Of a stretch of DNA of 64,000 nt, positions 41,136 to 50,508 are shown piece by piece; within the stretch, counting starts at the first letter, position 1; every line of letters begins with the position of its first letter. The stretch covers positions 283,602 to 347,601 of the forward strand of contig QAZA01000010.1 of NCBI GenBank assembly GCA_003054695.1. Reading direction: 5' to 3'. Origin of the DNA: Verrucomicrobia bacterium LW23 (GTDB lineage: Bacteria > Verrucomicrobiota > Verrucomicrobiia > Methylacidiphilales > UBA1321). The notes beneath the pieces were generated by a model. That model searched no databases and was not told the DNA's origin. It was given only the letters and a program-made list of their open reading frames with translations. The translations under genes and the position numbers were made by a program.

Positions 41136-42026
41136 TTAATCGGCCTTCGAGGCTTTCGGAGTTTTGGGCACAGGGCGAGCTGTGGGAATAGACTCCGTCG
41201 AAACGGGGGTGGGGGGCGGTGCTTTATCAGCCGTCGTCTCTTTGTCTGATACGGAAGCTTTGTCTTTATCCGGGGCCGGCTCTGCTTTTGTATCTCGTAT
41301 ATCAATCCATGTACGGGATTTTGCGATCGAGCGGCCTGGGATCATGTTGGATATCAGCATTTGTTTGATTACATAAGCTTTACCCACCCGGGTTACTCCA
41401 TTTACTTCCACGCGCTTTATTACCTCGTTCTTTTCGTTGTAGCCATCCACGCGAAGAAATGCACCATAGTCCGAGCTAATCCAATAGCGGGCCTTGCTGA
41501 AACGGCTGGGGCTGTTGGGGTTAGGCTTGGCTTCAAACGCCCATGACTTCAGCGTTTTGATGCTGTCTGTGCCTAGTGTTTCCACAACATCCCAGCGGAT
41601 AAACTCGAGGCCTAGATCTTCGTAGGTAATGTCGGTATCCAGGATTTGGTCGAGACGGGCTTTTCCTGTCAGGTCTTCCCATTTATCCTGTGCGGAAGCA
41701 CGCTTTTGGACGACGGACTTCTCCGGGCTTATAACAACACGAATGTGCAAAGGTTCCTTCTGGAATTCGTAGATCATCTCGTACCCTTTTGTACGGAGAA
41801 TAATTGGGTAGGTTTTCGAGTTTGTGCGAATCTCGCCCATGAGCTCAAAGCCTGCCATGCGCATGTTGCCCCATATGCGGCCTTGCACAAACTCGATGGG
41901 AGGAACTTTGTCCTTCTCCTTCGCATTTGGCTCCGCAAGAAGGGGTTGCGTTGAAAGGGCGAGCAGCGCAGCGGCTGCGGCAAGGGTGCAGCGGATGGCG
42001 CGCACAATATCGGTAAGGCGTTGCAT
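41136..42026 (-). CDS. LolA-like outer-membrane lipoprotein-sorting protein
   Basis: 296 residues. A signal peptide (CTLAAAAALLALSTQPLLAEP) is followed by a beta-rich LolA/LppX-like fold: GEIRTNSKTYPIILRTKGYEMIYEF, LHIRVVISPEKSVVQKRA, DTDITYEDLGLEFIRWD (the D-T-D-x-x-Y-E-D-L hallmark), ARYWISSDYGAFLRVDGYN and RTWIDIRDTKAEP. A Pro/Lys-rich tail ends it. The role would be binding a lipid or lipoprotein in the periplasm. The start is placed before the signal peptide (MQRLTD); ATGs at 42104 and 42161 are in frame. Confidence 0.8.
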   Translation of the reverse strand: MQRLTDIVRAIRCTLAAAAALLALSTQPLLAEPNAKEKDKVPPIEFVQGRIWGNMRMAGFELMGEIRTNSKTYPIILRTKGYEMIYEFQKEPLHIRVVISPEKSVVQKRASAQDKWEDLTGKARLDQILDTDITYEDLGLEFIRWDVVETLGTDSIKTLKSWAFEAKPNPNSPSRFSKARYWISSDYGAFLRVDGYNEKNEVIKRVEVNGVTRVGKAYVIKQMLISNMIPGRSIAKSRTWIDIRDTKAEPAPDKDKASVSDKETTADKAPPPTPVSTESIPTARPVPKTPKASKAD

Positions 42027-42325
42027 GACATTAACTTGCGCGCGGCTCAAGCCTGTCCGGCGGTAGATGCAGGTGGCAGGGGGACGCGTTTCGGAAGCTG
42101 ACATAGCGTATTCCATAGCCGTCCTTTGCGCCAATGCCAAGCGGGAAACGTTGCGGCGCAAAGCGGTGAGTCAAATGTATGATAAGCGGGAATTTCCGGC
42201 AATGCCTTGCGTTAAACTTGAGTTATCCCGCCAATTCGCTTCAATACGCGAAGCGAGCGGGTCCGGTCGTTTTCACCTCTTCACTTTCTTATTCCCTTTT
42301 TTATTCTCTACTATAATCCAGACGT

Positions 42326-43795
42326 ATGAGCGCTCCGGGGTATCGCAAAAGGCTAACGGCGCTCCTTATTGGGCTTCTGTTGTTCCGCTTCTGGCTGGGT
42401 CAAAGCTTTGATATCACGGCCCGCGAGGCCTATTTGTGGCTGTTAACGCAGGATAATCACCTCGCCCCGTCGTACCTCAATCAGGGCCCGCTTACGCCCT
42501 GGCTCATGTGGCTGGGCACCGCGCTTTTTGGAGATACGGTTCTGGGTGTAAGGTGGTTGGCCGCCGTTATTTATACATGCAGCGGCTTTGTGCTTTTTTA
42601 TGGCGCCAGGCGGTGGTTTGGGGTGGATGTGGCGTTTTGGGCGGTGGTGGCATTTATCTGCATGCCCTTGTACGCGTGGAAGTTAACGCTGATGGGCAAC
42701 GCTGTGTGCTCCGTGGGCCTGATGACCCTGGCCATGTACACTTACCGTGAGGCAGTGAGCACCGGACGCCTGGCCTGGTGGGCGGCGGCGGGCCTGGTGA
42801 CGGGGCTTGCCCTGCTTGTTTCCCCCTACAACGGCATGTGGGGTGTGGGCCTGCTGCTTTTTTTGGCGATTGAGCCGAAACACGTGCGCCTTTTTACGCG
42901 GCCGGGGCCCTATATGTTCCTGGGCTGCACGGGTTTAATACTGGCGATTGCTTTTGGCATCAAGGTTGCCACCGGGGCGCCATACTCCCCCTTGCAGTGG
43001 AATAGCGTGAGCGCGGAGTTTGGCGGGGTTTACAATCCCAAGATCTTCTACCGCATCGAGTTCTGGATGATCGGCCCTGCCATGACCATGGCGCTGCTTG
43101 TGGCGCTGGCATTTGGCTGGAAGCAGGCCGTTACGCAGCGCCGTTACTCGCTTTTTCTGCTGATGTCCCTGCCCGGCATCCTGCTACAGAACCTGCTGGG
43201 CCTGTGGAAAAGCGGCGATGTGGAGCTGATTCCCGCGCTTTGCCTGCCCCTGCTGTTGCTTGCCGTCAATCTATGGGTTCACCTGGCGGAGAGGCGGCGG
43301 CTGTGGGAGAGCCTTGGCATTTTTGTGCTGGTGCTGGCCGCCGCGCAAACCATTGCGGGGCTTATACCTACGTCGGGCAAGGAGCTGAACAGCGGCCTGT
43401 ATACGCGATACAGCTGGAAGCGGCTGGCGATGAAAGTGCGGGCGGAAGGCAACAGCCGCGGCCTTATCAAGTGCTTTGCTTCGGACCCGGCGATTGCGAG
43501 TGCGCTGACGTTTTACTGGTACTCCGACAGCGGGCTCAAGGACATCTATACGCCGCAGGACACGGCGAATCCTCACACGATTTTTGATTTGCAACCCCTT
43601 GAGGCGGAACCTAATACGGATGGCATGTATATTGCGCGCAAAGCCGCGGGAGTTCAATTTCCCTGGCTGCAAAAGCAGTATCGGGAGATCAAGCCGTTCA
43701 GCAACGATCTGCCGGCGGACTACTCCGACGAGACCGAGGAGTTTGAGATTTACTCGTGCCGCTCGCCGTTTCGTGTCAACGTGCCGATCGACTAG
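42326..43795 (+). CDS. GT39/ArnT-like integral membrane glycosyltransferase
   Basis: 489 residues with about 10-11 hydrophobic helices. The first periplasmic loop has DITAREAYLWLLTQ, where the acidic residue of the GT39/GT83 active site sits (AREAYLW for the usual DEAxYW), and then LNQGPLTPWLMWLGTALFG. The C-terminal about 110 residues form a soluble periplasmic domain (GNSRGLIKCFASDPAIASAL to SCRSPFRVNVPID). The family transfers sugars from polyprenyl-phosphate donors to lipids or proteins; the acceptor is unknown here. Confidence 0.82.
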   Translation: MSAPGYRKRLTALLIGLLLFRFWLGQSFDITAREAYLWLLTQDNHLAPSYLNQGPLTPWLMWLGTALFGDTVLGVRWLAAVIYTCSGFVLFYGARRWFGVDVAFWAVVAFICMPLYAWKLTLMGNAVCSVGLMTLAMYTYREAVSTGRLAWWAAAGLVTGLALLVSPYNGMWGVGLLLFLAIEPKHVRLFTRPGPYMFLGCTGLILAIAFGIKVATGAPYSPLQWNSVSAEFGGVYNPKIFYRIEFWMIGPAMTMALLVALAFGWKQAVTQRRYSLFLLMSLPGILLQNLLGLWKSGDVELIPALCLPLLLLAVNLWVHLAERRRLWESLGIFVLVLAAAQTIAGLIPTSGKELNSGLYTRYSWKRLAMKVRAEGNSRGLIKCFASDPAIASALTFYWYSDSGLKDIYTPQDTANPHTIFDLQPLEAEPNTDGMYIARKAAGVQFPWLQKQYREIKPFSNDLPADYSDETEEFEIYSCRSPFRVNVPID

Positions 43796-43838
43796 CGGGG
43801 CGGGGCGGATCTCGCTGGGCCAAAACACAAGTATTTGT

Positions 43839-44069
43839 ATGCAAACATCTTATAGCGGTGGCGAGTGGTTCCTGGCGTTTGGCTTGCTTCTGCTGGTCGC
43901 CGGCATAACCCTATGGGCGATCCTTCCGGGCACGGGCGTACCGCCGCTGATGGGGCCGGCGCTGTTTAGCCTGGCGTTTGGCGGATGGTGCCTGTGGCGA
44001 CGGGGGCGGCCGAGCAGGGGCGGCGCTGGCGAGATTCTAATGATGGTGCGACGCAAAAAAGCGCGCTAA
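43839..44069 (+). CDS. small membrane protein, unknown
   Basis: 76 residues from the ATG at 43839. Two hydrophobic segments (WFLAFGLLLLVAGITLWAIL and GPALFSLAFGGWCLW) are followed by a basic tail (MMVRRKKAR). No family recognised and no strong ribosome-binding site. It is 43 bp behind the glycosyltransferase and may be co-transcribed. Confidence 0.5.
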   Translation: MQTSYSGGEWFLAFGLLLLVAGITLWAILPGTGVPPLMGPALFSLAFGGWCLWRRGRPSRGGAGEILMMVRRKKAR

Positions 44070-44088
44070 TGCGTTGACGCGTCGAGAC

Positions 44089-44952
44089 TTACGCCAGGTC
44101 TGCAAGATTGCGCAGCACCCACACCTGCTCCTTGGCGTAGGCGGGCGCGGAGCCCTCAAAGTCCGAGTATTCCGCCTCGACGTGGAAGCCGCTGGCAACG
44201 GCAAGACGGCGCATTTCGTAGCGGAACGTCCAGCGCAGCCGAACGGTTTCGGTCTCCTGGCGCAAGACGTTTCCGGCGGCGTCCTTTTCCGTAAAGCGCC
44301 ATTGCTCCTGAAAAAGTTGAAGCAATGGATCATTCTCGCGCTCAAGCACTTCCACCACCACCAGATGGCCCGTGCGGGGGTGTTTCATCTCGCGGATCAG
44401 CACAGTTTCGCGGCTCTTGCCGGGAAGCAGCATATCGTGGCGGGGATCGAACAGGTTGATGACGAGCCGGCCGCCGGGGACGAGATGCCTGCGAAGGCAA
44501 AGCATACACTGCTCCTGGACAGCGGCGCTCCACATCATTTGGAAGGAGCGAAACGGCACGCAGATAAAGGCAAATTTTGTGCCCAGATTAAAGTCCGCCA
44601 TATCCCCCAGGTGAAGATGGATGCGATCGCGCAGCGCGGGCGGGAGACCCTCGCGACGTGTCTGGGCCATCTGCAGCATCGCACGGCTGGCATCCAGGCC
44701 ATGTATTTGGGCATCAGTATGTTGCAACGCGTCTGCCATGGTAAACAGCACGCGGCCGGTACCGCACGCTACCTCCAGCACACCCGTGTTCTCAGTGCAG
44801 GCTTGCCTGGCGGCGTCTACGGACTCCACGGCAAGGCGCGCGTAAAAGGCGGCGTCCTGGTGGCTGCTTGCAAAGCCCAGGGAGGTTTGGTGATCGTAAA
44901 TCTCGGTATGCAGGCTGGGGCGCTCGTAAAAGAGGGGCGTTTCAAGTTTCAT
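44089..44952 (-). CDS. class I SAM-dependent methyltransferase
   Basis: About 287 residues. GVLEVACGTGRVLFTMADA is motif I, IHGLDASRAMLQMA gives the acidic SAM ribose contact, LHLGDMADFNLGTKFAFICVPFRSFQMM covers motifs II/III, and HLVPGGRLVINLFDP the post-motif. The C-terminal third is beta-rich (LQLFQEQWRFTEKDAAG... RLRWTFRYEM). Substrate unknown. An in-frame upstream start four residues earlier is possible. Confidence 0.85.
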   Translation of the reverse strand: MKLETPLFYERPSLHTEIYDHQTSLGFASSHQDAAFYARLAVESVDAARQACTENTGVLEVACGTGRVLFTMADALQHTDAQIHGLDASRAMLQMAQTRREGLPPALRDRIHLHLGDMADFNLGTKFAFICVPFRSFQMMWSAAVQEQCMLCLRRHLVPGGRLVINLFDPRHDMLLPGKSRETVLIREMKHPRTGHLVVVEVLERENDPLLQLFQEQWRFTEKDAAGNVLRQETETVRLRWTFRYEMRRLAVASGFHVEAEYSDFEGSAPAYAKEQVWVLRNLADLA

Positions 44953-45071
44953 GGCAAGAGGCACTTAGAAAGATTCGGGTAACCGAGAGCCGCGTGGAAA
45001 GCCGGCGGACACAACCATCGGAAGCCGGAGCGGCACGGGCAGTGGGGAAGATCCATCGCAATCGCCGGCGC

Positions 45072-46364
45072 TCAGGCCAGTGGCGACGAAGAGGAGAGCT
45101 CGGAGCCCTCCGCATCAGGCTGCACGCCGGATTCGGCGGGCACGTCGACAGCCGAACCAGCCACGAAGTCGCCGTTCACCATCACCATCAGCGGCTCTTT
45201 ACGGCTCTCGATGACCGCGGTGTAGGGATCGGCGACGCCGTCCCAGGGGTAGGCGGCCAGGTCGGCCCATGCGCCGGGGGAGATCTGGCCAAGGTGGCCC
45301 CGCTCGCCAAGCGCGAGGGCGCCGTTCAGCGTGCCCATCGCCATCCAGTCGCGGTCGGATATACCGGGGTTGAAATTGCGCGCTTCGCGAATCTCGGACC
45401 GCATATCCAGGGAGTTATTGCTGGCCAGGCTGTCGGTGCCGATGCAAATGTTGATGCCCGCCGCCCGCAAATCCTTCATGGGAAAAGGGTTATGGCCAAA
45501 ATACGTGTGGCACTTGGGGCAATGGATAACGGAGGCGCCGCTTTGCGCCAGGGCGGTCAGGTCGTAGTCCTCCAGATAGTTCAGGTGCACCGCCAGGCAC
45601 GACGACGTAAGTACGCCGTGCTCAATAAGATGCGAAAGCGGTGAGCCATGGCCGCAGTCGCTGTTGTCGCGCCCGAGCTTCTCGAGAAAGTCGTAAAGCG
45701 GGCCGCGCGCGTGCACAAACATTTCATGCTCTTCCACGGACTCCGCAATGTGCGTGGTAAACAGCATGCCCGTCTCCTGGCTGCAACGTTTGGCCAGGCG
45801 GTAGAGCTCGATCGACGTGGTGTAAGGGGCGTGCGGCGAGAGGCCGTACTTGGAGAGGCGCCCCGGGCGGCGGTCGAAAAAGTCGAGAGCGCCCTGCAGC
45901 GCCTCGTCGTTGTTGAGGCGGCTGCGTACGTCCATCAGCTCCATAAACCACCACACACGCAGCTGCATGTCGGGCAAGTGCGGCATCAGCTCGGGAAAGG
46001 CGGCAATGTTGGCGACAGAGGTTGTGCCGGACTCCACCAGCATGCGCGCGCCGTCGGTAATGGACTGCAGGAATTCCTCCGGCGTAAACTGCCGTTTGAG
46101 GGCGTTGATGCTTTTGATCCACTCGGTAAAGCTTGTACTACGCGTAATCGACCCGCGGAAGCACGTGTAGTCCAAGTGGCAATGCGCATTTACAAAGCCC
46201 GGCGCAAGAACGGCCTGGCCCAGATTCAATACCGTCTCACCTTGCCGGGGCGCGATCTGGCCGGCCGGCCCTGCGTCCACAATCGAGTGAGCTTCCACGC
46301 GAATGGCGCCGTCTTTCAGCGGCTCGCCAGTCATGGTAATAATGCGTGAAGCTTGGATGATCAT
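45072..46364 (-). CDS. amidohydrolase, aminofutalosine/adenosine-type deaminase-like
   Basis: 430 residues. The metal-dependent hydrolase motifs are PGFVNAHCHLDYT (HxH), GLSPHAPYTTS, FTTHIAESVEEHEMF (His, Glu), VHLNYLEDYD, the HCPKCHTYFGHNPFP loop, and IGTDSLASNNSLDMRSEI (metal Asp). This set fits the SsnA/TrzN/MTA-SAH-deaminase group; the HTxFAH-like loop and NNSLDM are also found in aminodeoxyfutalosine deaminases of menaquinone synthesis, but no other mqn gene is nearby. The start MIIQASRII matches the first strand. Confidence 0.85.
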   Translation of the reverse strand: MIIQASRIITMTGEPLKDGAIRVEAHSIVDAGPAGQIAPRQGETVLNLGQAVLAPGFVNAHCHLDYTCFRGSITRSTSFTEWIKSINALKRQFTPEEFLQSITDGARMLVESGTTSVANIAAFPELMPHLPDMQLRVWWFMELMDVRSRLNNDEALQGALDFFDRRPGRLSKYGLSPHAPYTTSIELYRLAKRCSQETGMLFTTHIAESVEEHEMFVHARGPLYDFLEKLGRDNSDCGHGSPLSHLIEHGVLTSSCLAVHLNYLEDYDLTALAQSGASVIHCPKCHTYFGHNPFPMKDLRAAGINICIGTDSLASNNSLDMRSEIREARNFNPGISDRDWMAMGTLNGALALGERGHLGQISPGAWADLAAYPWDGVADPYTAVIESRKEPLMVMVNGDFVAGSAVDVPAESGVQPDAEGSELSSSSPLA

Positions 46365-46714
46365 AAGTCGCAAACCTGTGGCACAGAGTAGTGCGCGCAC
46401 CGCCCTGGCAGGCGCATGGCCCGCCTGGCAACGTCAGCCCCTGCGAGGCAAGGATTTACGTCGACAACCGGGAAATTCGAACACCCCGGGGCGAGCGACG
46501 ATGCCACATTTTCATCAGTTGCGCCAATCACTCTTTTTTGACAAATGCATTTTTACCTGCAGCAACAGGCAACGCGCCCAATAGGCAATATCGTCAAACC
46601 AAGCGGGCATCTTTCGCAATTTATCGAGTGCGGCCACAATAAAATCGGCCAGTTTGTATAACGAAAGCGTGTGTTGGGCTTGCCCTTTGCTCCTTTTTTA
46701 CGCAAACTTTCCTG
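46365..46714. other. divergent intergenic region
   Basis: 350 bp between the amidohydrolase and the DUF1232 gene, so both promoters should lie here. A TTGACA occurs at 46538-46543, but no good -10 follows at standard spacing. No gene seen. Confidence 0.35.
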
Positions 46715-47119
46715 ATGGCCGAAGTAGCTCAATTCGTTCGTCACGGTTCTTCCAAAATCACAGCACGCACGCTGCAAAATCTTCTTAAGCAGCTGCCCAT
46801 GCTCAAGGTCGAGTTCACCCTCGTCTCCGCCCCGCAGTATCCGCATCTTGTCGATCAGCTCGAGCTCCTCGCCGACGTTGTCGAGGACTACGCCGAAGGT
46901 AAAGCGCCCGACCTGCCGCTCAACGCTGTCGCCGCTGCCGCGTTCGCTATCACCTACGCCCATCGCAAGCTGGACCTTATCCCCGATCTCGTTGCAGAGC
47001 AAGGACATGCGGATGACTCCGTTATCGTCCGCGCCGTGCTCATCGAGTTTGAGGTAGCCTTCCAGAAATACGCCGAGGCCCGCGGCCTGGACTGGGACGT
47101 TATCACCATCCAGAAGTAG
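46715..47119 (+). CDS. DUF1232 (YkvA-like) protein
   Basis: 134 residues. The C-terminal core AITYAHRKLDLIPDLVAEQGHADDSVIVRAVL follows the DUF1232 pattern (xxDLIPDxxxxxGxxDDxxxx), although more polar than the membrane-embedded versions. The first 60 residues are helical and basic (SSKITARTLQNLLKQLPML). Function unknown; probably cytoplasmic or peripheral. Confidence 0.68.
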   Translation: MAEVAQFVRHGSSKITARTLQNLLKQLPMLKVEFTLVSAPQYPHLVDQLELLADVVEDYAEGKAPDLPLNAVAAAAFAITYAHRKLDLIPDLVAEQGHADDSVIVRAVLIEFEVAFQKYAEARGLDWDVITIQK

Positions 47120-47235
47120 CTGCGACCCAGCCGCTTGCGCATTGCCCGCCAGGCTTCGATAGCCGGGCCAGGCAATGCGGTGAAGCGTGCCCATCACTTG
47201 CATCTCCCTGCATCCCCTTCCCTGTCCTTCCCCCT

Positions 47236-47934
47236 ATGCTCGACGCACTTATATGGCTCCACTCCAGGGAGTTCATCGATTTTGTCTTTAACTCCGGCGG
47301 TGTCCACATTGCGTTGCTCATTCTCTTCGCTATCATCTTTGCGGAGACGGGGCTGCTTGTCGGCTTCTTTCTGCCGGGCGATTCCATGCTGATTTTCGTC
47401 GGCGCTGCGGTCGGGTCCATCCGCACTTCCGCGGGGGAGCCCATTGCGGACATCTGGCTCGTCTACCTGGTGTTGATGCTGGCGGCGATTATTGGCGATC
47501 AGGTGGGCTATTACCTTGGGCTCAAATCGGGGCCGGCCATCTTCAGCCGCGAGGATTCCCGCTTTTTCAAAAAGAAGTACGTGCAGGAGGCGCACGAATT
47601 TTACGTTAAACATGGCGGCCGCGCTATTATTCTGGCCCGCTTCGTCCCCATCCTGCGCACCTTTGTCCCCTTTATGGCCGGCGTGGCGGATATGCCGTAC
47701 AAGTCGTTCGTCTTCTACAATATAGTAGGCGGCATTATTTGGGTAACCTCGCTGCTGTGGCTGGGCTACGCGCTCGGCAAAAGCCCCGTTGCCATCTACC
47801 TCGACAAGATCATCCTTGTCGTCATCGTCCTCTCCGTACTGCCGCTGATTATCGGCTTTGCCCGCCGCTTTTTGCCCGGCAAGGCCGCCCCGGGTGCAGT
47901 CGAGGCGGAGAAGGCGGTACCCTCCGCGGATTAG
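47236..47934 (+). CDS. DedA-family (SNARE-associated/VTT) membrane protein
   Basis: 232 residues. FAETGLLVGFFLPGDSMLIFVGA is the N-terminal re-entrant-loop signature with E and PGD. AAIIGDQVGYYLGLKSGP and the FYVKHGGRAIILARFVPILRTFVPFMAGVADM motif, with its essential Arg-F-x-P-x-x-R, follow. DedA proteins move phospholipids or undecaprenyl-phosphate across the inner membrane. The gene is followed by psd, matching a lipid setting. Confidence 0.94.
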   Translation: MLDALIWLHSREFIDFVFNSGGVHIALLILFAIIFAETGLLVGFFLPGDSMLIFVGAAVGSIRTSAGEPIADIWLVYLVLMLAAIIGDQVGYYLGLKSGPAIFSREDSRFFKKKYVQEAHEFYVKHGGRAIILARFVPILRTFVPFMAGVADMPYKSFVFYNIVGGIIWVTSLLWLGYALGKSPVAIYLDKIILVVIVLSVLPLIIGFARRFLPGKAAPGAVEAEKAVPSAD

Positions 47935-48009
47935 CGGAAAAAGCGGCCCCCCTCAAAATGCGCGGCGACGATTGCAACCCGTGCAGCCGTTTGCTATCGT
48001 CGCGCCCCT

Positions 48010-48678
48010 ATGCCTCCGTCCGCCGCGCGTGAATGCCTCCTCTTTCTCATCCCCCTGGCCGTTGTCTCTCAGTTACTTGGGGCGGGATTTTACTTTGGGG
48101 GGTCCAACCTGTGCCTTGCCGGCTTCTTCGTTACGCTCGTCCTGATGGCGGCGGTTGCCGCGTTTTTCCGCGATCCCGACCGGCAGGTTCCTGAGGATGA
48201 ACAACTTGTGGTTGCGGCGGCTGACGGACTGATCGTCGGCATTGAGGACATGACCGAGTCGCCCTTCGGCCCCGGCGAGTGGAAGCGCATCGCCATTTAC
48301 CTCTCCGTGTTTGATGTGCACGTGAATCGTATGCCGGTCAGCGGCAAGGTGTTAGATACTTTCTACAAGCCCGGCAAGTTTCACGACGTCCGCGACCCGC
48401 GCTGCAGCCTGGCCAACGAGTACCTCGCCTGGCTCATCGAGTGCCCGGCCGCCACCGGCGGCAAAGTGGTGGTACGGCAGATCGCCGGCCTCGTCGCACG
48501 CCGCATCGTCGCCTTCTCCAGCAAGGGCGACGAGCTCGAACGCGGGCATCGCTTTGGCATGATCCGCTTCGGATCGCGCACCGAGATTTACCTGCCGCCC
48601 GACGTGGAAGTGCTGGTAACCATGGGCCAGCGCGTCTGGGGCGCGGCCACGCCCATCGCCCGGCTGCCGCATAAGTGA
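48010..48678 (+). CDS. psd: phosphatidylserine decarboxylase proenzyme, short archaetidyl type
   Basis: 222 residues. Two N-terminal membrane segments precede FFRDPDRQVP, ADGLIVGIEDM, WKRIAIYLSVFDVHVNRMPVSGKVLDTFYKPGKF (active-site His region), ANEYLAWLIE and GMIRFGSRTEIYLPP, where the Gly-Ser bond is self-cleaved to give the pyruvoyl group on the small alpha chain. It makes phosphatidylethanolamine. A pssA usually follows psd of this type; here the next gene is a ROK kinase. Confidence 0.94.
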   Translation: MPPSAARECLLFLIPLAVVSQLLGAGFYFGGSNLCLAGFFVTLVLMAAVAAFFRDPDRQVPEDEQLVVAAADGLIVGIEDMTESPFGPGEWKRIAIYLSVFDVHVNRMPVSGKVLDTFYKPGKFHDVRDPRCSLANEYLAWLIECPAATGGKVVVRQIAGLVARRIVAFSSKGDELERGHRFGMIRFGSRTEIYLPPDVEVLVTMGQRVWGAATPIARLPHK

Positions 48679-48743
48679 TGTAACGGCCTGCACGCAAACA
48701 CGCATCCGATCTCAACTCATCTTATTCTCCAACAACCACTTCT

Positions 48744-49664
48744 ATGAGTTCCCATATTCTCGGCATCGACCTCGGCGGCACCAAGATTGAGGGCGCGCTG
48801 CTGCACCGCGACAACATCCAGACGCCCCTGTGCCGCACCCGCGTGCCTACCGAAGGCACCCGCGGCTACAAGCACATTCTGCACCAGGTAGTAACACTGT
48901 GCCGCTCCATCGAGGACCAGACCGGCCAGCCGCTGCCACGTAAAATCGGCATGGGCACGCCGGGCATCACGACGCCGCGCACAGGGCTGCTCAAAAACTC
49001 TAACACGCAGTGCCTCAACGGGATGCCGCTGAAGCAAGACCTTGAGGACCTGCTGGGCGTCGAGTTTGTGATGGCCAACGACGCCAACTGCTTCGCCCTG
49101 GCCGAGGCCACCTATGGCGACGCGAAAAACTTCGAGACGGTGTTCGGCGTCATTCTCGGCACCGGCGTCGGCGGCGGACTCGTCGTCAACGGGCGCGTGC
49201 TGAACGGTTGCCACGGCGTGGCCGGCGAGTGGGGTCAGCTGACGATGCCGGGCGACCCCGGCGAGGCAACGCCCGTCTCGCCTCACGGCGCCGCGGGAAC
49301 CATTGAGGCGTACATCGCCGGGCCCGCCCTGGAGGCCTACTATGCCGGGCGCGCCGGTACGCGCGTAAGCCTGCGCGAGGTAGCCGAGCGCGCCGCAGCC
49401 GGTACCGACGAACACGCCGTGGCGACGATTGACCGCCTGACCAGCCGTTTTGCCCGGGCCATCTCCCTCATCATCCACGTGTTTGACCCGCACGCCATTG
49501 TGCTGGGCGGCGGTGTGGGCAATATCGACGCCCTTTATACGGCGGAAACGCGGGAAAAGATTGCGCAATGCGTGTTTGGCGGCGAATTTACAGCCGAGAT
49601 TGTGCGCCCCAAACTGGGCGACAGCGCCGGCGTTTTCGGCGCCGCCATGCTGGCCGCCGACTAG
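48744..49664 (+). CDS. ROK-family sugar kinase lacking the Zn-finger cysteines
   Basis: 306 residues. ILGIDLGGTKIEGALL is the phosphate-binding start, GMGTPGITTP and NSNTQCLNGMPL the substrate region, ANDANCFALAEATYGDA holds the catalytic Asp, and VILGTGVGGGLVVNGRVLNG and GEWGQLTMPG are ROK signatures. Where typical ROK kinases have CxCGxxGCxE, this one has SPHGAAGTIEAY, so the structural zinc is probably lost. Expected role: ATP-dependent phosphorylation of a hexose or N-acetylhexosamine. Confidence 0.9.
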   Translation: MSSHILGIDLGGTKIEGALLHRDNIQTPLCRTRVPTEGTRGYKHILHQVVTLCRSIEDQTGQPLPRKIGMGTPGITTPRTGLLKNSNTQCLNGMPLKQDLEDLLGVEFVMANDANCFALAEATYGDAKNFETVFGVILGTGVGGGLVVNGRVLNGCHGVAGEWGQLTMPGDPGEATPVSPHGAAGTIEAYIAGPALEAYYAGRAGTRVSLREVAERAAAGTDEHAVATIDRLTSRFARAISLIIHVFDPHAIVLGGGVGNIDALYTAETREKIAQCVFGGEFTAEIVRPKLGDSAGVFGAAMLAAD

Positions 49665-49695
49665 AAGTAGCTGCTACTGAGCTGCCCATGCTACT

Positions 49696-50505
49696 ATGAA
49701 TGCGAAGCTGGCCCTCTATACACAAGTCCTTAAAATCGGGCTGCAGGGAACACTTGTGTATAGATGGAACTTTCTCATTCGCAGTGTCGGAAGCTTCCTT
49801 CCTTTGCTGTGCTCCATGTTTCTATGGGGCGCGGTGTTTGAGAATCAGGAAACGTTTGGCTCCTACACGTATCAAAGCATGATCAGCTATTTCATTCTGA
49901 TCATGATGCTGGACGCATTCACGTCGCCTACGGAGGATGATTTTCAGATTGCGGGAGAGATCAAGGACGGCCTCATTAATCAGGTATTGCTAAAGCCACT
50001 CAACTACCTGTCGTACCGCTTCGTGCTGTATCTCTCCGCACGTGCTGCGTATATGGCCGTTGCTGCATTGCCCTTGTTTATCTTTTGCCTGCTGGTACAG
50101 CACTACCTGAGTGTGGTTCCCATCTCCAGCACGTTACTTCCTACGCTGCTGGCACTCGTCGGCTCGGCGCTCCTGCAATTTCTTATGACGTATACCACGG
50201 CCATGCTCGCATTCTGGCTGCTGGATATCGGGTCCGTTGTCTTCATTGTCTATTCCGTAGAGCACCTGGCCGGCGGGCATATTTTTCCGCTGGATGTACT
50301 GCCGCCGCAACTCTATTCCATCTGCATGGCACTGCCGTTTGCGTACCAACATTACTTTCCCGTTGCTGTATGCCTTGGCAAGCTGGAAGGCGAGGCGCTT
50401 TACCAGGGTCTGCTGATGCAATGGTTCTGGATAGGCTTCTTTTATCTTTTTGCACAGGCTATGTGGAATCGCGGTCTCCGTTCCTACACAGCCGTTGGCG
50501 GATAA
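49696..50505 (+). CDS. ABC-2-type permease (ABC2_membrane_6/DUF990-like), rightward
   Basis: 269 residues with six hydrophobic helices. KIGLQGTLVYRWNFLIRSVGSFLPLL, SYFILIMMLDAFTSP, EIKDGLINQVLLKPLNYLSYRF and FAYQHYFPVAVCLGKL match the layout of this permease family (I-x-x-G-x-(I/L)-x-x-x-L-x-(K/R)-P). Two such permeases plus an ATPase normally form one operon; here the partner is convergent and only 3 bp away, and no ATPase is adjacent. The substrate is unknown. Confidence 0.85.
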   Translation: MNAKLALYTQVLKIGLQGTLVYRWNFLIRSVGSFLPLLCSMFLWGAVFENQETFGSYTYQSMISYFILIMMLDAFTSPTEDDFQIAGEIKDGLINQVLLKPLNYLSYRFVLYLSARAAYMAVAALPLFIFCLLVQHYLSVVPISSTLLPTLLALVGSALLQFLMTYTTAMLAFWLLDIGSVVFIVYSVEHLAGGHIFPLDVLPPQLYSICMALPFAYQHYFPVAVCLGKLEGEALYQGLLMQWFWIGFFYLFAQAMWNRGLRSYTAVGG

Positions 50506-50508
50506 ACC

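Noticed and set aside
46440-46510. ATTCGAAC within a CCGGG/CCCGG stem, like a tRNA T-arm
   Set aside because: The loop is 12 bases instead of 7 and no acceptor, D or anticodon arm can be drawn.
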